The position numbers and the translations under genes are program-made. Under the pieces are notes generated by a model. It did not search any database. It was not told the origin of the DNA and saw only the letters and a program-made list of their open reading frames with translations. Shown here piece by piece: positions 1-5,498 of a stretch of DNA of 5,498 nt; the first letter of the stretch is position 1, and each line of letters opens with the position of its first letter. This DNA is from Desulfotignum sp. (GTDB lineage: Bacteria > Desulfobacterota > Desulfobacteria > Desulfobacterales > Desulfobacteraceae): NCBI GenBank assembly GCA_011390695.1, contig JAABRW010000074.1, positions 1-5,498 on the forward strand. Reading direction: 5' to 3'.

Positions 1-545
1 ATCCGGTCAAATCCGGATTTGGACCCAAACAGAGAAAACCAGGGGGTCCAGATATGGGCAGGCACCAAAAACCCCTGGTCAGAGGTTTCCAGCATGATCT
101 CCAGAAGATCCCTTGCATCCAGGCCGAGAATAGGGCGGCCGTCAGACGTGATATTGCCGATGGCATCCAGCCGGGCATTAAATTTTTTTACACTGGTCAA
201 ATCCGGAAAATAGATGATATTATGATTTTTTCTGACCTTGCCGTCTTTTTTATAAATATTGGAGATTTCCGCCTGGAGCATAAAGCGCACCTGGTTTTGG
301 CAGGATTGGGGTATGGCATCATCAATGGCTGCTGCAATCTGGTTTTTCAACACAAACAAACCGGGCTCAGCCGGTTCCAGCTTGGATTCCATCTCCCGGA
401 CCCAGGCAGGATGGGTGAAATCGCCCGTACCCACAACACTGATGCCCTTGATCCGGGCTGCATGGTAAATATTTTCAAAATCCAGGTTCCGGGCCGTTGC
501 CCGGGAATACCTGGAATGGATGTGAAGATCTGCATAAAAGGTCAT
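1..545 (-). CDS. Endonuclease Q-like PHP-superfamily protein, N-terminal part (runs off the left edge)
   Basis: Reading the minus strand from the ATG at 545-543 gives 181 codons without a stop up to the window edge. Visible motifs are an HxH metal motif near the start (DLHIHSRYSRAT, residues 6-17), TGDFTHP (40-46), QAEISNIYKK (91-100), a histidine in RKNHNI (H108), a SDGRPILGLDARDLLEI stretch (134-150), PAHIWTPWFS (162-171) and GSKSGFD (174-180). This order is typical of the TIGR00375/EndoQ family, in which archaeal and Bacillus members cut DNA 5' of deaminated bases (uracil, hypoxanthine) and abasic sites. An in-frame TGA lies six codons upstream of the ATG, so this is the earliest ATG start; only a weak AGG precedes it. 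Family members are about 400 residues. In many deltaproteobacteria, as I recall, the same N-terminal domain is fused to a UvrD-type helicase, and that cannot be decided here. Family assignment is strong; substrate and full architecture are inferred. Confidence 0.88.
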   Translation of the reverse strand, partial: MTFYADLHIHSRYSRATARNLDFENIYHAARIKGISVVGTGDFTHPAWVREMESKLEPAEPGLFVLKNQIAAAIDDAIPQSCQNQVRFMLQAEISNIYKKDGKVRKNHNIIYFPDLTSVKKFNARLDAIGNITSDGRPILGLDARDLLEIMLETSDQGFLVPAHIWTPWFSLFGSKSGFDR

Positions 546-680
546 AATATTCAGCCTGAATCAAAAAGTTGGGGTCTTTCGCATGTTATGTACATGATTT
601 TCACTTAATTTAAAAGCCGGATTCTGGTAAAGAACTAAGGAAGCCATCCCGATTTTCACCTTCAATAAAAAGGAAAGCCC
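546..680. promoter_or_regulatory. Divergent intergenic region between the EndoQ-like gene and the REC-GGDEF gene
   Basis: These 135 bp separate two divergently transcribed genes, so they should hold both promoters. The part around 597-615 is AT-rich (TTTTCACTTAATTTAAAAG). I could not pair a convincing -35 and -10 on either strand. The clearest structure is an inverted repeat, CATGT-N5-ACATG, at 582-596, which contains the 8-bp palindrome ATGTACAT (588-595). It could be an operator, but palindromes this short also arise by chance. Confidence 0.45.
671..677 (+). promoter_or_regulatory. Ribosome binding site of the REC-GGDEF gene
   Basis: AGGAAAG ends three bases before the ATG at 681, with the AGGA core six bases away. 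It is a good Shine-Dalgarno match and supports 681 as the start. Confidence 0.75.
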
Positions 681-2348
681 ATGACCGCCACCTCTCACAC
701 AGCATTAATCATCGCCCCGGGGGATACTGTCAAAGCTGTCAAAATTGCATTGGCAGAAACCCCGGAACTTGTGATTATCCATACAGACACAACAGCCGAT
801 GCCATGAAACACATTTTTTCCCGGTCCCTGGCATTTGTCGTCATGGATCTGACTATGCCGGAAATTGACCCCCATGCCCTTGCAGACAGCCTGTTGCGCT
901 TTGATCATGCCAAAATCCCCCCGGTGCTGCTGGTAACCGATGCCCCCGGGCTGCCTGATCTGTATGACAAAGTGCCTCCCCTGCTGCTGGACCACGTGGC
1001 CAAACCCATTGAACCGGTGTTGATCAGGGCCAGGCTTTTTCTTTTTTTGGCGCTTTTCCGCCACCGCATTGCTGTGGACCAGAGCATCCAGGAGCTGGAA
1101 AAAGTCTATACCCGGTTTATGGATCAGCACCAGTCCGCTTTATCTGAGACCACCCTGAAAAAAAACATATTGTCATTGTCATCAGCATTTACCAATCAGG
1201 TCCAGCCGTTTTTATCCAAAATCCAGGCCGGCAGCTATTTTTTGCAGCAGGCACCGGACATGCCTTTGCGCCTGCGCCAGGGAGTTACCCGGATCCGGAC
1301 GGCCGGCGACCATATCGCAGAGGTGATCCGCCGGCTGCACAGGTCCCAGAACCGAGAACTGGGCAGCCAGGTAATTTTCCAGGACAAAACCGGCAAAAAA
1401 CGGCCCGGAAGGATTCTATTCGCTACCCATTTTACAGATGAGTTCATGATTTTTGAACGGTATCTGGCCGGCAGGATAAAAGCCGACCTTATCCAGGCCG
1501 GCACCTCTGAACAGGCTCTGGAATATGTGGCATCCAGCCGGCCGGATGTTATTTTTATCAACCACCAGCTGGCAGACGGCTCCGGCCTGCACCTGCTGGA
1601 TAAGCTGATACGCCTGAGAACCGGGGCGCCGATAATCTACACCGTGGACCAACACCATACAGATGCCGGGGCCGCTGCCATTGCCACCGGGGCATACACA
1701 TTTCTGGTCAAAGAACAGACATCAGCCATGGATGTGGTGGATACGATCCAGAAAACATTGACCCAGGCCAGACTCACCCAAAAAGTCCAGGGTGCACGGG
1801 ACCGGATTGATCTGATTTCCCGGCGGGACCAGCTGACCCGGCTGTTGAACCGCAGCTGGTTCAACCAGACCCTGGCTTTGGAAATCTCCAAGGCCAGGCG
1901 GTACCGCCTGCCTTTGTCCATCCTGCTGGTGCAGGTGGACCGATTTATGTCTTTTAATGAAAAATACGGGTACAAAACCGGTGATCTCATTTTATCCGCC
2001 TGTGCCGCAAGGATCCAGGCGATGGTAAGGGACCTGGATGTGGTATGCCGGTTCGGGGCGGAAAAATTCGGCATTGTACTGCCCAACACGCGGTTTACCA
2101 GGGCACAGATTCTGGCCGAACGTATCAGACAAAACATAAATGACAATAAAATTTTTGTGGGCACCCATCTGATCCAGTTGACCATCAGTATCGGAATGAC
2201 CTGCTTTACAGGAGAAAAGCAGGACACAGAAAACCGGGCATCAGCAGCACCGGGGCCGGGATCCGTCTCAGGGCCTGATCTTGTCCACCAGGCTTTGAAA
2301 GCCCTGGATGTTGCGATACATCAAGGGGGTAACCAGATTCAGGCATGA
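681..2348 (+). CDS. REC-linker-REC-GGDEF response regulator-like protein with degenerate catalytic motifs and an intact I-site
   Basis: A 555-residue cytoplasmic protein with no signal peptide or obvious membrane span. Domains in order: receiver 1 (about 7-125; candidate phospho-Asp D56 in VVMDLTMP, T86, K108 in AKP); a helical stretch (about 130-225); receiver 2 (about 243-362); GGDEF domain (about 376-551, opening with RRDQLTRLLNRSWF). Several key residues are missing. Receiver 1 lacks the usual acidic pair after its first strand (IIAPGD). Receiver 2 has N294 where the phospho-Asp belongs (FINHQLADGSG), though it keeps T321 and K344. The GGDEF signature is GAEKF (459-463), and the first metal-binding Asp of the DxD element is Q418 (VQVDRF). 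Substrate-side N426 and D435 remain. The inhibitory-site motif RxxD (R450, D453) is present at the canonical distance. I infer poor or absent diguanylate cyclase activity and a c-di-GMP-binding role, as in Caulobacter PopA, a REC-REC-GGDEF protein. Its stop overlaps the next start. Confidence 0.9.
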   Translation: MTATSHTALIIAPGDTVKAVKIALAETPELVIIHTDTTADAMKHIFSRSLAFVVMDLTMPEIDPHALADSLLRFDHAKIPPVLLVTDAPGLPDLYDKVPPLLLDHVAKPIEPVLIRARLFLFLALFRHRIAVDQSIQELEKVYTRFMDQHQSALSETTLKKNILSLSSAFTNQVQPFLSKIQAGSYFLQQAPDMPLRLRQGVTRIRTAGDHIAEVIRRLHRSQNRELGSQVIFQDKTGKKRPGRILFATHFTDEFMIFERYLAGRIKADLIQAGTSEQALEYVASSRPDVIFINHQLADGSGLHLLDKLIRLRTGAPIIYTVDQHHTDAGAAAIATGAYTFLVKEQTSAMDVVDTIQKTLTQARLTQKVQGARDRIDLISRRDQLTRLLNRSWFNQTLALEISKARRYRLPLSILLVQVDRFMSFNEKYGYKTGDLILSACAARIQAMVRDLDVVCRFGAEKFGIVLPNTRFTRAQILAERIRQNINDNKIFVGTHLIQLTISIGMTCFTGEKQDTENRASAAPGPGSVSGPDLVHQALKALDVAIHQGGNQIQA

Positions 2349-3313
2349 AAACTGAGGACAAAAAAAAAATTTGTGCCTGGGCACAAAAACAGACACATAC
2401 CCAAAAGATTTTTTTATCCCGGACCAGCCATCCGGAGCAGGCAGATTTTGATGCCTTTACCAGGGAGCTTGCCCGACTGGCCCCATGCCTCAAAATTCAG
2501 CCCTCAGAACAAAAAACACACCTGCCCGCTATATTTATAGCCGACAATATCCATTTCAGCGCACTTCCCCTGGAAAAAGAGCTGGCGCCTTTTCTGGAAG
2601 CCCTGACCTATCTGGCCGGCCCACTGCCGCCTCTGGCAGACCACATACAAGACAAGCTGAATCTGCTGGACCATCCCTGCCGCCTGATGCTTTTCATTGC
2701 CCTGCAATGCCCCCACTGTCCCGATATGGTCAGAACCCTTATTCCTTTGGCAGCCCATGCAAAAAAAATTTTTCTGCATATCATTGACGGCAGCCTGTTT
2801 CCTGAAGCAGCCCGAAAATATGAGGTGTTATCTGCTCCCTGTTTGATCTTGAACCAGGATTTCAGGTGGACCGGTCAGGCCTCCCAAAAAGAAATCCTGG
2901 ACATGGTGATCCGGCCGGATCCTTCGCAGCTGGGCCCGGATACCCTGAAAAATATCCTGGAACAGGGAGATGCCCGGTGGATATGTCAACAGATGATCCA
3001 GACCGGTCATATTTTCGACGGTTTTGCGGCACTTTTGCTGGACAGCACATGGTCGGTACGTCTCGGAGCCATGGTGGTGGTGGAAACCCTTGCAGAAGAG
3101 GCCCCTGATCTGGCAGCAAAACTTGGTCCCATTCTCATCCAGGCATTTGCTGATCAGGAGGTTCCGGTTCAGGGAGATATATTATACATTCTGGGTGAAG
3201 TCGGCACACGGGAAACAAAAGCCTGGATACAGAAAATATTACCCGGCCTGGAGCACCCGGATCTGAAAGATGCGGCCCGGGATGCCCTGGCAGCCATTGA
3301 AGATGAAAGCTGA
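2345..3313 (+). CDS. Tandem thioredoxin-fold protein with CPHC motif and C-terminal HEAT-like repeats
   Basis: A 322-residue protein whose start overlaps the upstream stop in an ATGA, so it is likely translated by coupling. Residues about 20-92 look like a thioredoxin-fold half without a CxxC; the PAIFIADNIHFSALP stretch (61-75) resembles the strand-turn of the inactive half in AhpF and protein disulfide oxidoreductases. Residues about 110-190 are a second thioredoxin/glutaredoxin-like domain with C122-P-H-C125 after a hydrophobic strand (LMLFIALQ), and a candidate cis-proline P165 in SAPCLIL. Residues about 196-320 are helical; WSVRLGAMVVVETLAEEAP and VQGDILYILGEVG are typical of HEAT/PBS-lyase-like repeats. 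No signal peptide is seen, so a cytoplasmic disulfide or thiol-exchange role is inferred, with the HEAT part binding a partner. CPHC is also the DsbA motif, but the context is not periplasmic. Substrate unknown. A run of ten A residues lies in codons 5-9. Confidence 0.85.
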   Translation: MKTEDKKKICAWAQKQTHTQKIFLSRTSHPEQADFDAFTRELARLAPCLKIQPSEQKTHLPAIFIADNIHFSALPLEKELAPFLEALTYLAGPLPPLADHIQDKLNLLDHPCRLMLFIALQCPHCPDMVRTLIPLAAHAKKIFLHIIDGSLFPEAARKYEVLSAPCLILNQDFRWTGQASQKEILDMVIRPDPSQLGPDTLKNILEQGDARWICQQMIQTGHIFDGFAALLLDSTWSVRLGAMVVVETLAEEAPDLAAKLGPILIQAFADQEVPVQGDILYILGEVGTRETKAWIQKILPGLEHPDLKDAARDALAAIEDES

Positions 3314-3342
3314 CCAGTTACTATGTCTGAAAACACCCAATC

Positions 3343-3371
3343 TTGACAGATTTTACCATATACGGTATCAC
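3343..3371 (+). promoter_or_regulatory. Candidate sigma-70-type promoter before the cupin gene
   Basis: A perfect TTGACA (3343-3348) is followed after 17 bp by TATCAC (3366-3371), a 4/6 match to the -10 consensus. Transcription would start around 3377-3379, at the proposed ATG itself, so the message may be leaderless or nearly so. This fits the lack of a clear Shine-Dalgarno there. Only the hexamers and spacing support it. Confidence 0.45.
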
Positions 3372-3374
3372 CGT
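3362..3374. repeat. Inverted repeat overlapping the candidate -10 element
   Basis: ACGGT-ATC-ACCGT is a perfect 5-bp inverted repeat with a 3-bp centre, covering the TATCAC hexamer. Its position would suit an operator for a repressor. It is short, so chance is possible. Confidence 0.35.
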
Positions 3375-3377
3375 GAC

Positions 3378-3839
3378 ATGAAAGATATGATCAAACAATT
3401 CAACCTGACCCCCCATCCTGAAGGTGGTTTTTTCCGGGAAATATATCGGTCAGGGCAGCAGGTGTGGTCAGATGCTGCAAAAGCTGAACGGGCCGCTGTC
3501 ACCCATATTTATTTTCTGCTTCCCAAAGGCCAGGTGAGCCGGTTTCACCGGGTTCTCCACGATGAACTCTGGCATATCTACCAGGGAGATCCCCTGCGCC
3601 TGATTCAGTTTAACGGATCGAATCTGGCGGAAATCTGTATCGGCAAAGGCTGCCCTGATTTTACAGCAGTTGTTCCCGCAGGGGTCTGGCAGGCAGCAGC
3701 CACCACAGGCACCCATACCCTTGCCGGCTGTACCGTGGCACCGGGATTTGATTTTACCGACTTTTGCTTTCTGGCGGATCACCCGACCGACCTGAAACGG
3801 TTCAGCGCCCTTGGCAGCGGATTACATGCATTTATATGA
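3378..3839 (+). CDS. DUF985 / cupin_5 family protein
   Basis: From the ATG at 3378 the protein has 153 residues and carries the cupin_5 (PF06172, DUF985) signature throughout: PHPEGGFFREIYRS (residues 12-25), HIYFLL (43-48), SRFHRVLHDELWHIYQGDPL (54-73), VPAGVWQAA (99-107) and LAGCTVAPGFDFTDFCF (115-131). H57, E63 and H66 are candidate metal-facing cupin residues. The biochemical role of this family is largely unknown, and a small-molecule or sugar-binding function would be a guess. An in-frame ATG at 3303 would overlap the upstream gene and add 25 residues unlike the family, and an even earlier one lies at 3270. I chose 3378 because the family normally starts a few residues before PHPEGG; 3387 is an equally possible start. 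Neither has a clear Shine-Dalgarno. The gene ends 20 bp before the next and probably shares its transcript. Confidence 0.9.
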   Translation: MKDMIKQFNLTPHPEGGFFREIYRSGQQVWSDAAKAERAAVTHIYFLLPKGQVSRFHRVLHDELWHIYQGDPLRLIQFNGSNLAEICIGKGCPDFTAVVPAGVWQAAATTGTHTLAGCTVAPGFDFTDFCFLADHPTDLKRFSALGSGLHAFI

Positions 3840-3850
3840 CAAAAAAACCC

Positions 3851-3854
3851 GAGG
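3851..3854 (+). promoter_or_regulatory. Ribosome binding site of the downstream GalT-like gene
   Basis: GAGG sits five bases before the ATG at 3860 and supports that start over the second in-frame ATG at 3866. Confidence 0.55.
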
Positions 3855-3859
3855 CTTCC

Positions 3860-5498
3860 ATGAACATGACCACCAATTGCACCCCTTTTCCGTCTGCTGC
3901 CCTCTCATCTGTGCGCACCTGTGTCAGCCCGCAGGGGTGCTTTCAGGTGGGCATCCACCGGCCCCATTTTACTGTGGACAATCTGCGGGAAAATGATTTT
4001 ACCGCCTGCCTGGGACAGCTGCCCGCAGGGACACCGGTATGGAACCATGCCAACTTTCCCGGCGCAGATGTGCGGGAACCTGCAGCAGACACCATATACG
4101 AAATTGCCAATCCGTTGCCTTTCCGGGGCACCACATTCATCAATTCCGCCTGGGCAGATCCCAAAGCCGGGCAACCGGAAAAAATCGGCATCCCCCGGCC
4201 CGGGACCTGCTCTTTGTTTGACAGCCTAGATACCTGGGAAAACGATCTTACTGCCGGAGACAAGATCCGGTTGATCAAGGCCCTGCCCCATCCTTTAAAA
4301 ATTGCCCTGGCCCAGGCTTCCACCGATTCTGAAGAACTGTGCGCCCTGGCCTGCCATGCCTGTACCCTGATTTTTGACAAGGACGCCGCTTCACCGGCAG
4401 GCATGGGATTCTGTCCGGGACATTCCGGCGCCCCTGTACCGGATATACGGTTCCATGACCTGTTCGAGGTACTGGTGAACAATCCCCATCTGCCTGATGA
4501 TTACAAAGAGGCAATGGTGCTGCGCCCCGGCATCCAGGGAAACAGTGAAATCGTCGGAGAATACACTGACGGCAACACCCATGTGTTTGAATATCTGCGC
4601 CGCAACTCCTACATCCCCTGGGGTCATTTTGCATCCAACATGGCCCATGACAGCATCCGGTACCGGACAAAAGACCTGAACCCCGCAGATATCCGGGGCC
4701 TGCGCCATCTGTACTACCAGCGGGTCTATACCCGTCTGGCCAGACAGCTGGGTATCCGGATCCCGCAAAAGCGCACCTGTATGCCGGAACAGACATTAGA
4801 AGACCTGCGCCTGTCAGTCATGGCGCTTCTGGACAGCGGCCGGGGTCCGGTACTGGATTTCAACGGGGCTTTGTGGGGATGGAACTTCGGATTCGGGTTT
4901 GCCCAGTCCGGCCACAGGCTTCACGCCTCCCACCAGATGATTCACCAGCAGAACGCCCTGGTACCCAGACAGGTGGATGACCCTGCCCATGGCCCACTGC
5001 CCTCCTTTTCCTGCGGGGATCTGGTGTCCGATTTTGTCAAAAACTATGAAACCGCCCATGGCAAAAAGTTTTTTGATGCTTATTTTGATGCCATACGAAA
5101 AAATTGCCGCACCGACGGCAGCAGCAAGGGGGAAAATTCACTCATCATCCATGAAGATGACCATATCCTGCTCTTTGTCCCCAAGGCCCAGGTCAGTGAA
5201 TGGGAAATACAGCTTGTGACAAAAGACTGCATCCCCCATGTGCCGGCAGCAGACACCCCCACCAGAAAGGCCCTGGATCTGGGTATGTTGAAAGCGGTCC
5301 AGGTTCTGGAAAAATTGGGAGCTGACATGGTCACAGGCATTGAATTTTCCGGCCGGTTTGATGAAAAACAGATGGGTCAGCATCTGATGTATTGTTTTAT
5401 CCCCAGGCTCCCCTATGCCCCGGCCGCATTTTCCGAGGCCCAGCTGCGGTGGATCAGCGGCGTCTATCCGGAAGATTTTGCCCATGCCTGCCGCAGCA
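3860..5498 (+). CDS. Unrecognised large protein, possibly remote HIT/GalT-like (open at the right edge)
   Basis: The frame stays open for 546 codons from the ATG at 3860 to the window edge. I do not recognise a specific family. Several features recall galactose-1-phosphate uridylyltransferases of the HIT superfamily. CHAC (C165, C168) and FCPGHSGAP (C185, H188) resemble the zinc-binding CPFCPG region. NFGFGFAQSG followed by HRLHASHQMIHQQ (residues 342-364) resembles the NHG...HPHxQ active-site region in position and composition, though it is not an exact HxHxQ. LIIHEDDHILLFVPKA (428-443), QHLMYCFIPRLPY (507-519) and GVYPEDFA (534-541) resemble the GalT C-terminal half, which suggests that the gene ends soon after the window. 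A nucleotidyl-transfer role on a sugar or nucleotide is an inference from these weak matches. The N-terminal 90 residues match nothing I know. It follows the cupin gene by 20 bp, likely as one operon. There is no signal peptide. Confidence 0.8.
   Translation, partial: MNMTTNCTPFPSAALSSVRTCVSPQGCFQVGIHRPHFTVDNLRENDFTACLGQLPAGTPVWNHANFPGADVREPAADTIYEIANPLPFRGTTFINSAWADPKAGQPEKIGIPRPGTCSLFDSLDTWENDLTAGDKIRLIKALPHPLKIALAQASTDSEELCALACHACTLIFDKDAASPAGMGFCPGHSGAPVPDIRFHDLFEVLVNNPHLPDDYKEAMVLRPGIQGNSEIVGEYTDGNTHVFEYLRRNSYIPWGHFASNMAHDSIRYRTKDLNPADIRGLRHLYYQRVYTRLARQLGIRIPQKRTCMPEQTLEDLRLSVMALLDSGRGPVLDFNGALWGWNFGFGFAQSGHRLHASHQMIHQQNALVPRQVDDPAHGPLPSFSCGDLVSDFVKNYETAHGKKFFDAYFDAIRKNCRTDGSSKGENSLIIHEDDHILLFVPKAQVSEWEIQLVTKDCIPHVPAADTPTRKALDLGMLKAVQVLEKLGADMVTGIEFSGRFDEKQMGQHLMYCFIPRLPYAPAAFSEAQLRWISGVYPEDFAHACRS

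Noticed and set aside
5..207. A 13-bp direct repeat, GGTCAAATCCGGA, at 5-17 and 195-207
   Set aside because: Both copies lie inside the EndoQ-like coding region, in different reading frames (SGFD and PDLT), and both residue stretches are explained by family conservation. It is most likely coincidence.
54..608. A 184-codon plus-strand open frame
   Set aside because: It lies opposite the EndoQ-like gene, whose minus-strand translation matches a conserved family motif by motif; the plus-strand product matches nothing and is a shadow.
1637..2227. A 196-codon minus-strand open frame opposite the GGDEF region
   Set aside because: Its product has no recognisable domain, while the plus strand encodes clear REC and GGDEF domains. 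It is an antisense shadow favoured by the GC-rich codon pattern.
3270..3377. N-terminal extension of the cupin gene from the ATG at 3270 or 3303
   Set aside because: The extra residues overlap or abut the upstream gene in another frame, are unlike the DUF985 family and would cross the promoter-like element.
4340..4363. CX3CX2C (C161, C165, C168) in the GalT-like protein, resembling a radical-SAM cluster motif
   Set aside because: There is no preceding strand or later glycine-rich SAM motifs of a radical-SAM barrel, and the position about 160 residues in does not fit. A zinc site with CPGH is a better reading.
3943..4796. Two overlapping minus-strand open frames (3943-4482 and 4275-4796)
   Set aside because: They oppose a continuous 546-codon plus-strand frame with a ribosome binding site and gene-like composition; their products are rich in Arg, Pro and Cys, as is common for shadows.

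Overview
The window looks like chromosomal sequence from a Gram-negative, probably a sulfate-reducing deltaproteobacterium of the Desulfobacteraceae/Desulfobacterota type. This is inferred from moderately high GC, heavy use of CCGG-containing codons, the protein style of the N-terminal PHP/EndoQ gene and the Trx-HEAT gene, and tight gene packing. No rRNA, tRNA, mobile element or CRISPR array was seen.

Layout. The left edge (1-545, minus strand) is the N-terminal 181 codons of an endonuclease Q-like PHP-superfamily protein. It runs off the window, so its C-terminal half is not visible. A 135-bp divergent intergenic region follows. On the plus strand come: (i) a 555-residue REC-helical linker-REC-GGDEF signalling protein with several broken catalytic motifs but a well-kept c-di-GMP I-site; (ii) overlapping it by ATGA, a 322-residue protein made of a cysteine-free thioredoxin-like half, a CPHC thioredoxin-like half and C-terminal HEAT-like helices; (iii) after 64 bp that hold a promoter-like element and an inverted repeat, a DUF985/cupin_5 protein; (iv) 20 bp later, a 546+ residue protein, open at the right edge, that I read as a remote HIT/GalT-like protein.

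How they may work together. The first two plus-strand genes are translationally coupled and are probably one unit: a signalling protein likely to act by binding c-di-GMP rather than making it, and a disulfide-active scaffold protein. The cupin and GalT-like genes probably form a second unit that can start from its own promoter. The endonuclease Q-like gene is divergent and points to repair of deaminated bases. I see no strong evidence that the window holds one unified new system. The most interesting points are the degenerate signalling protein with its intact I-site and the unrecognised GalT-like protein.
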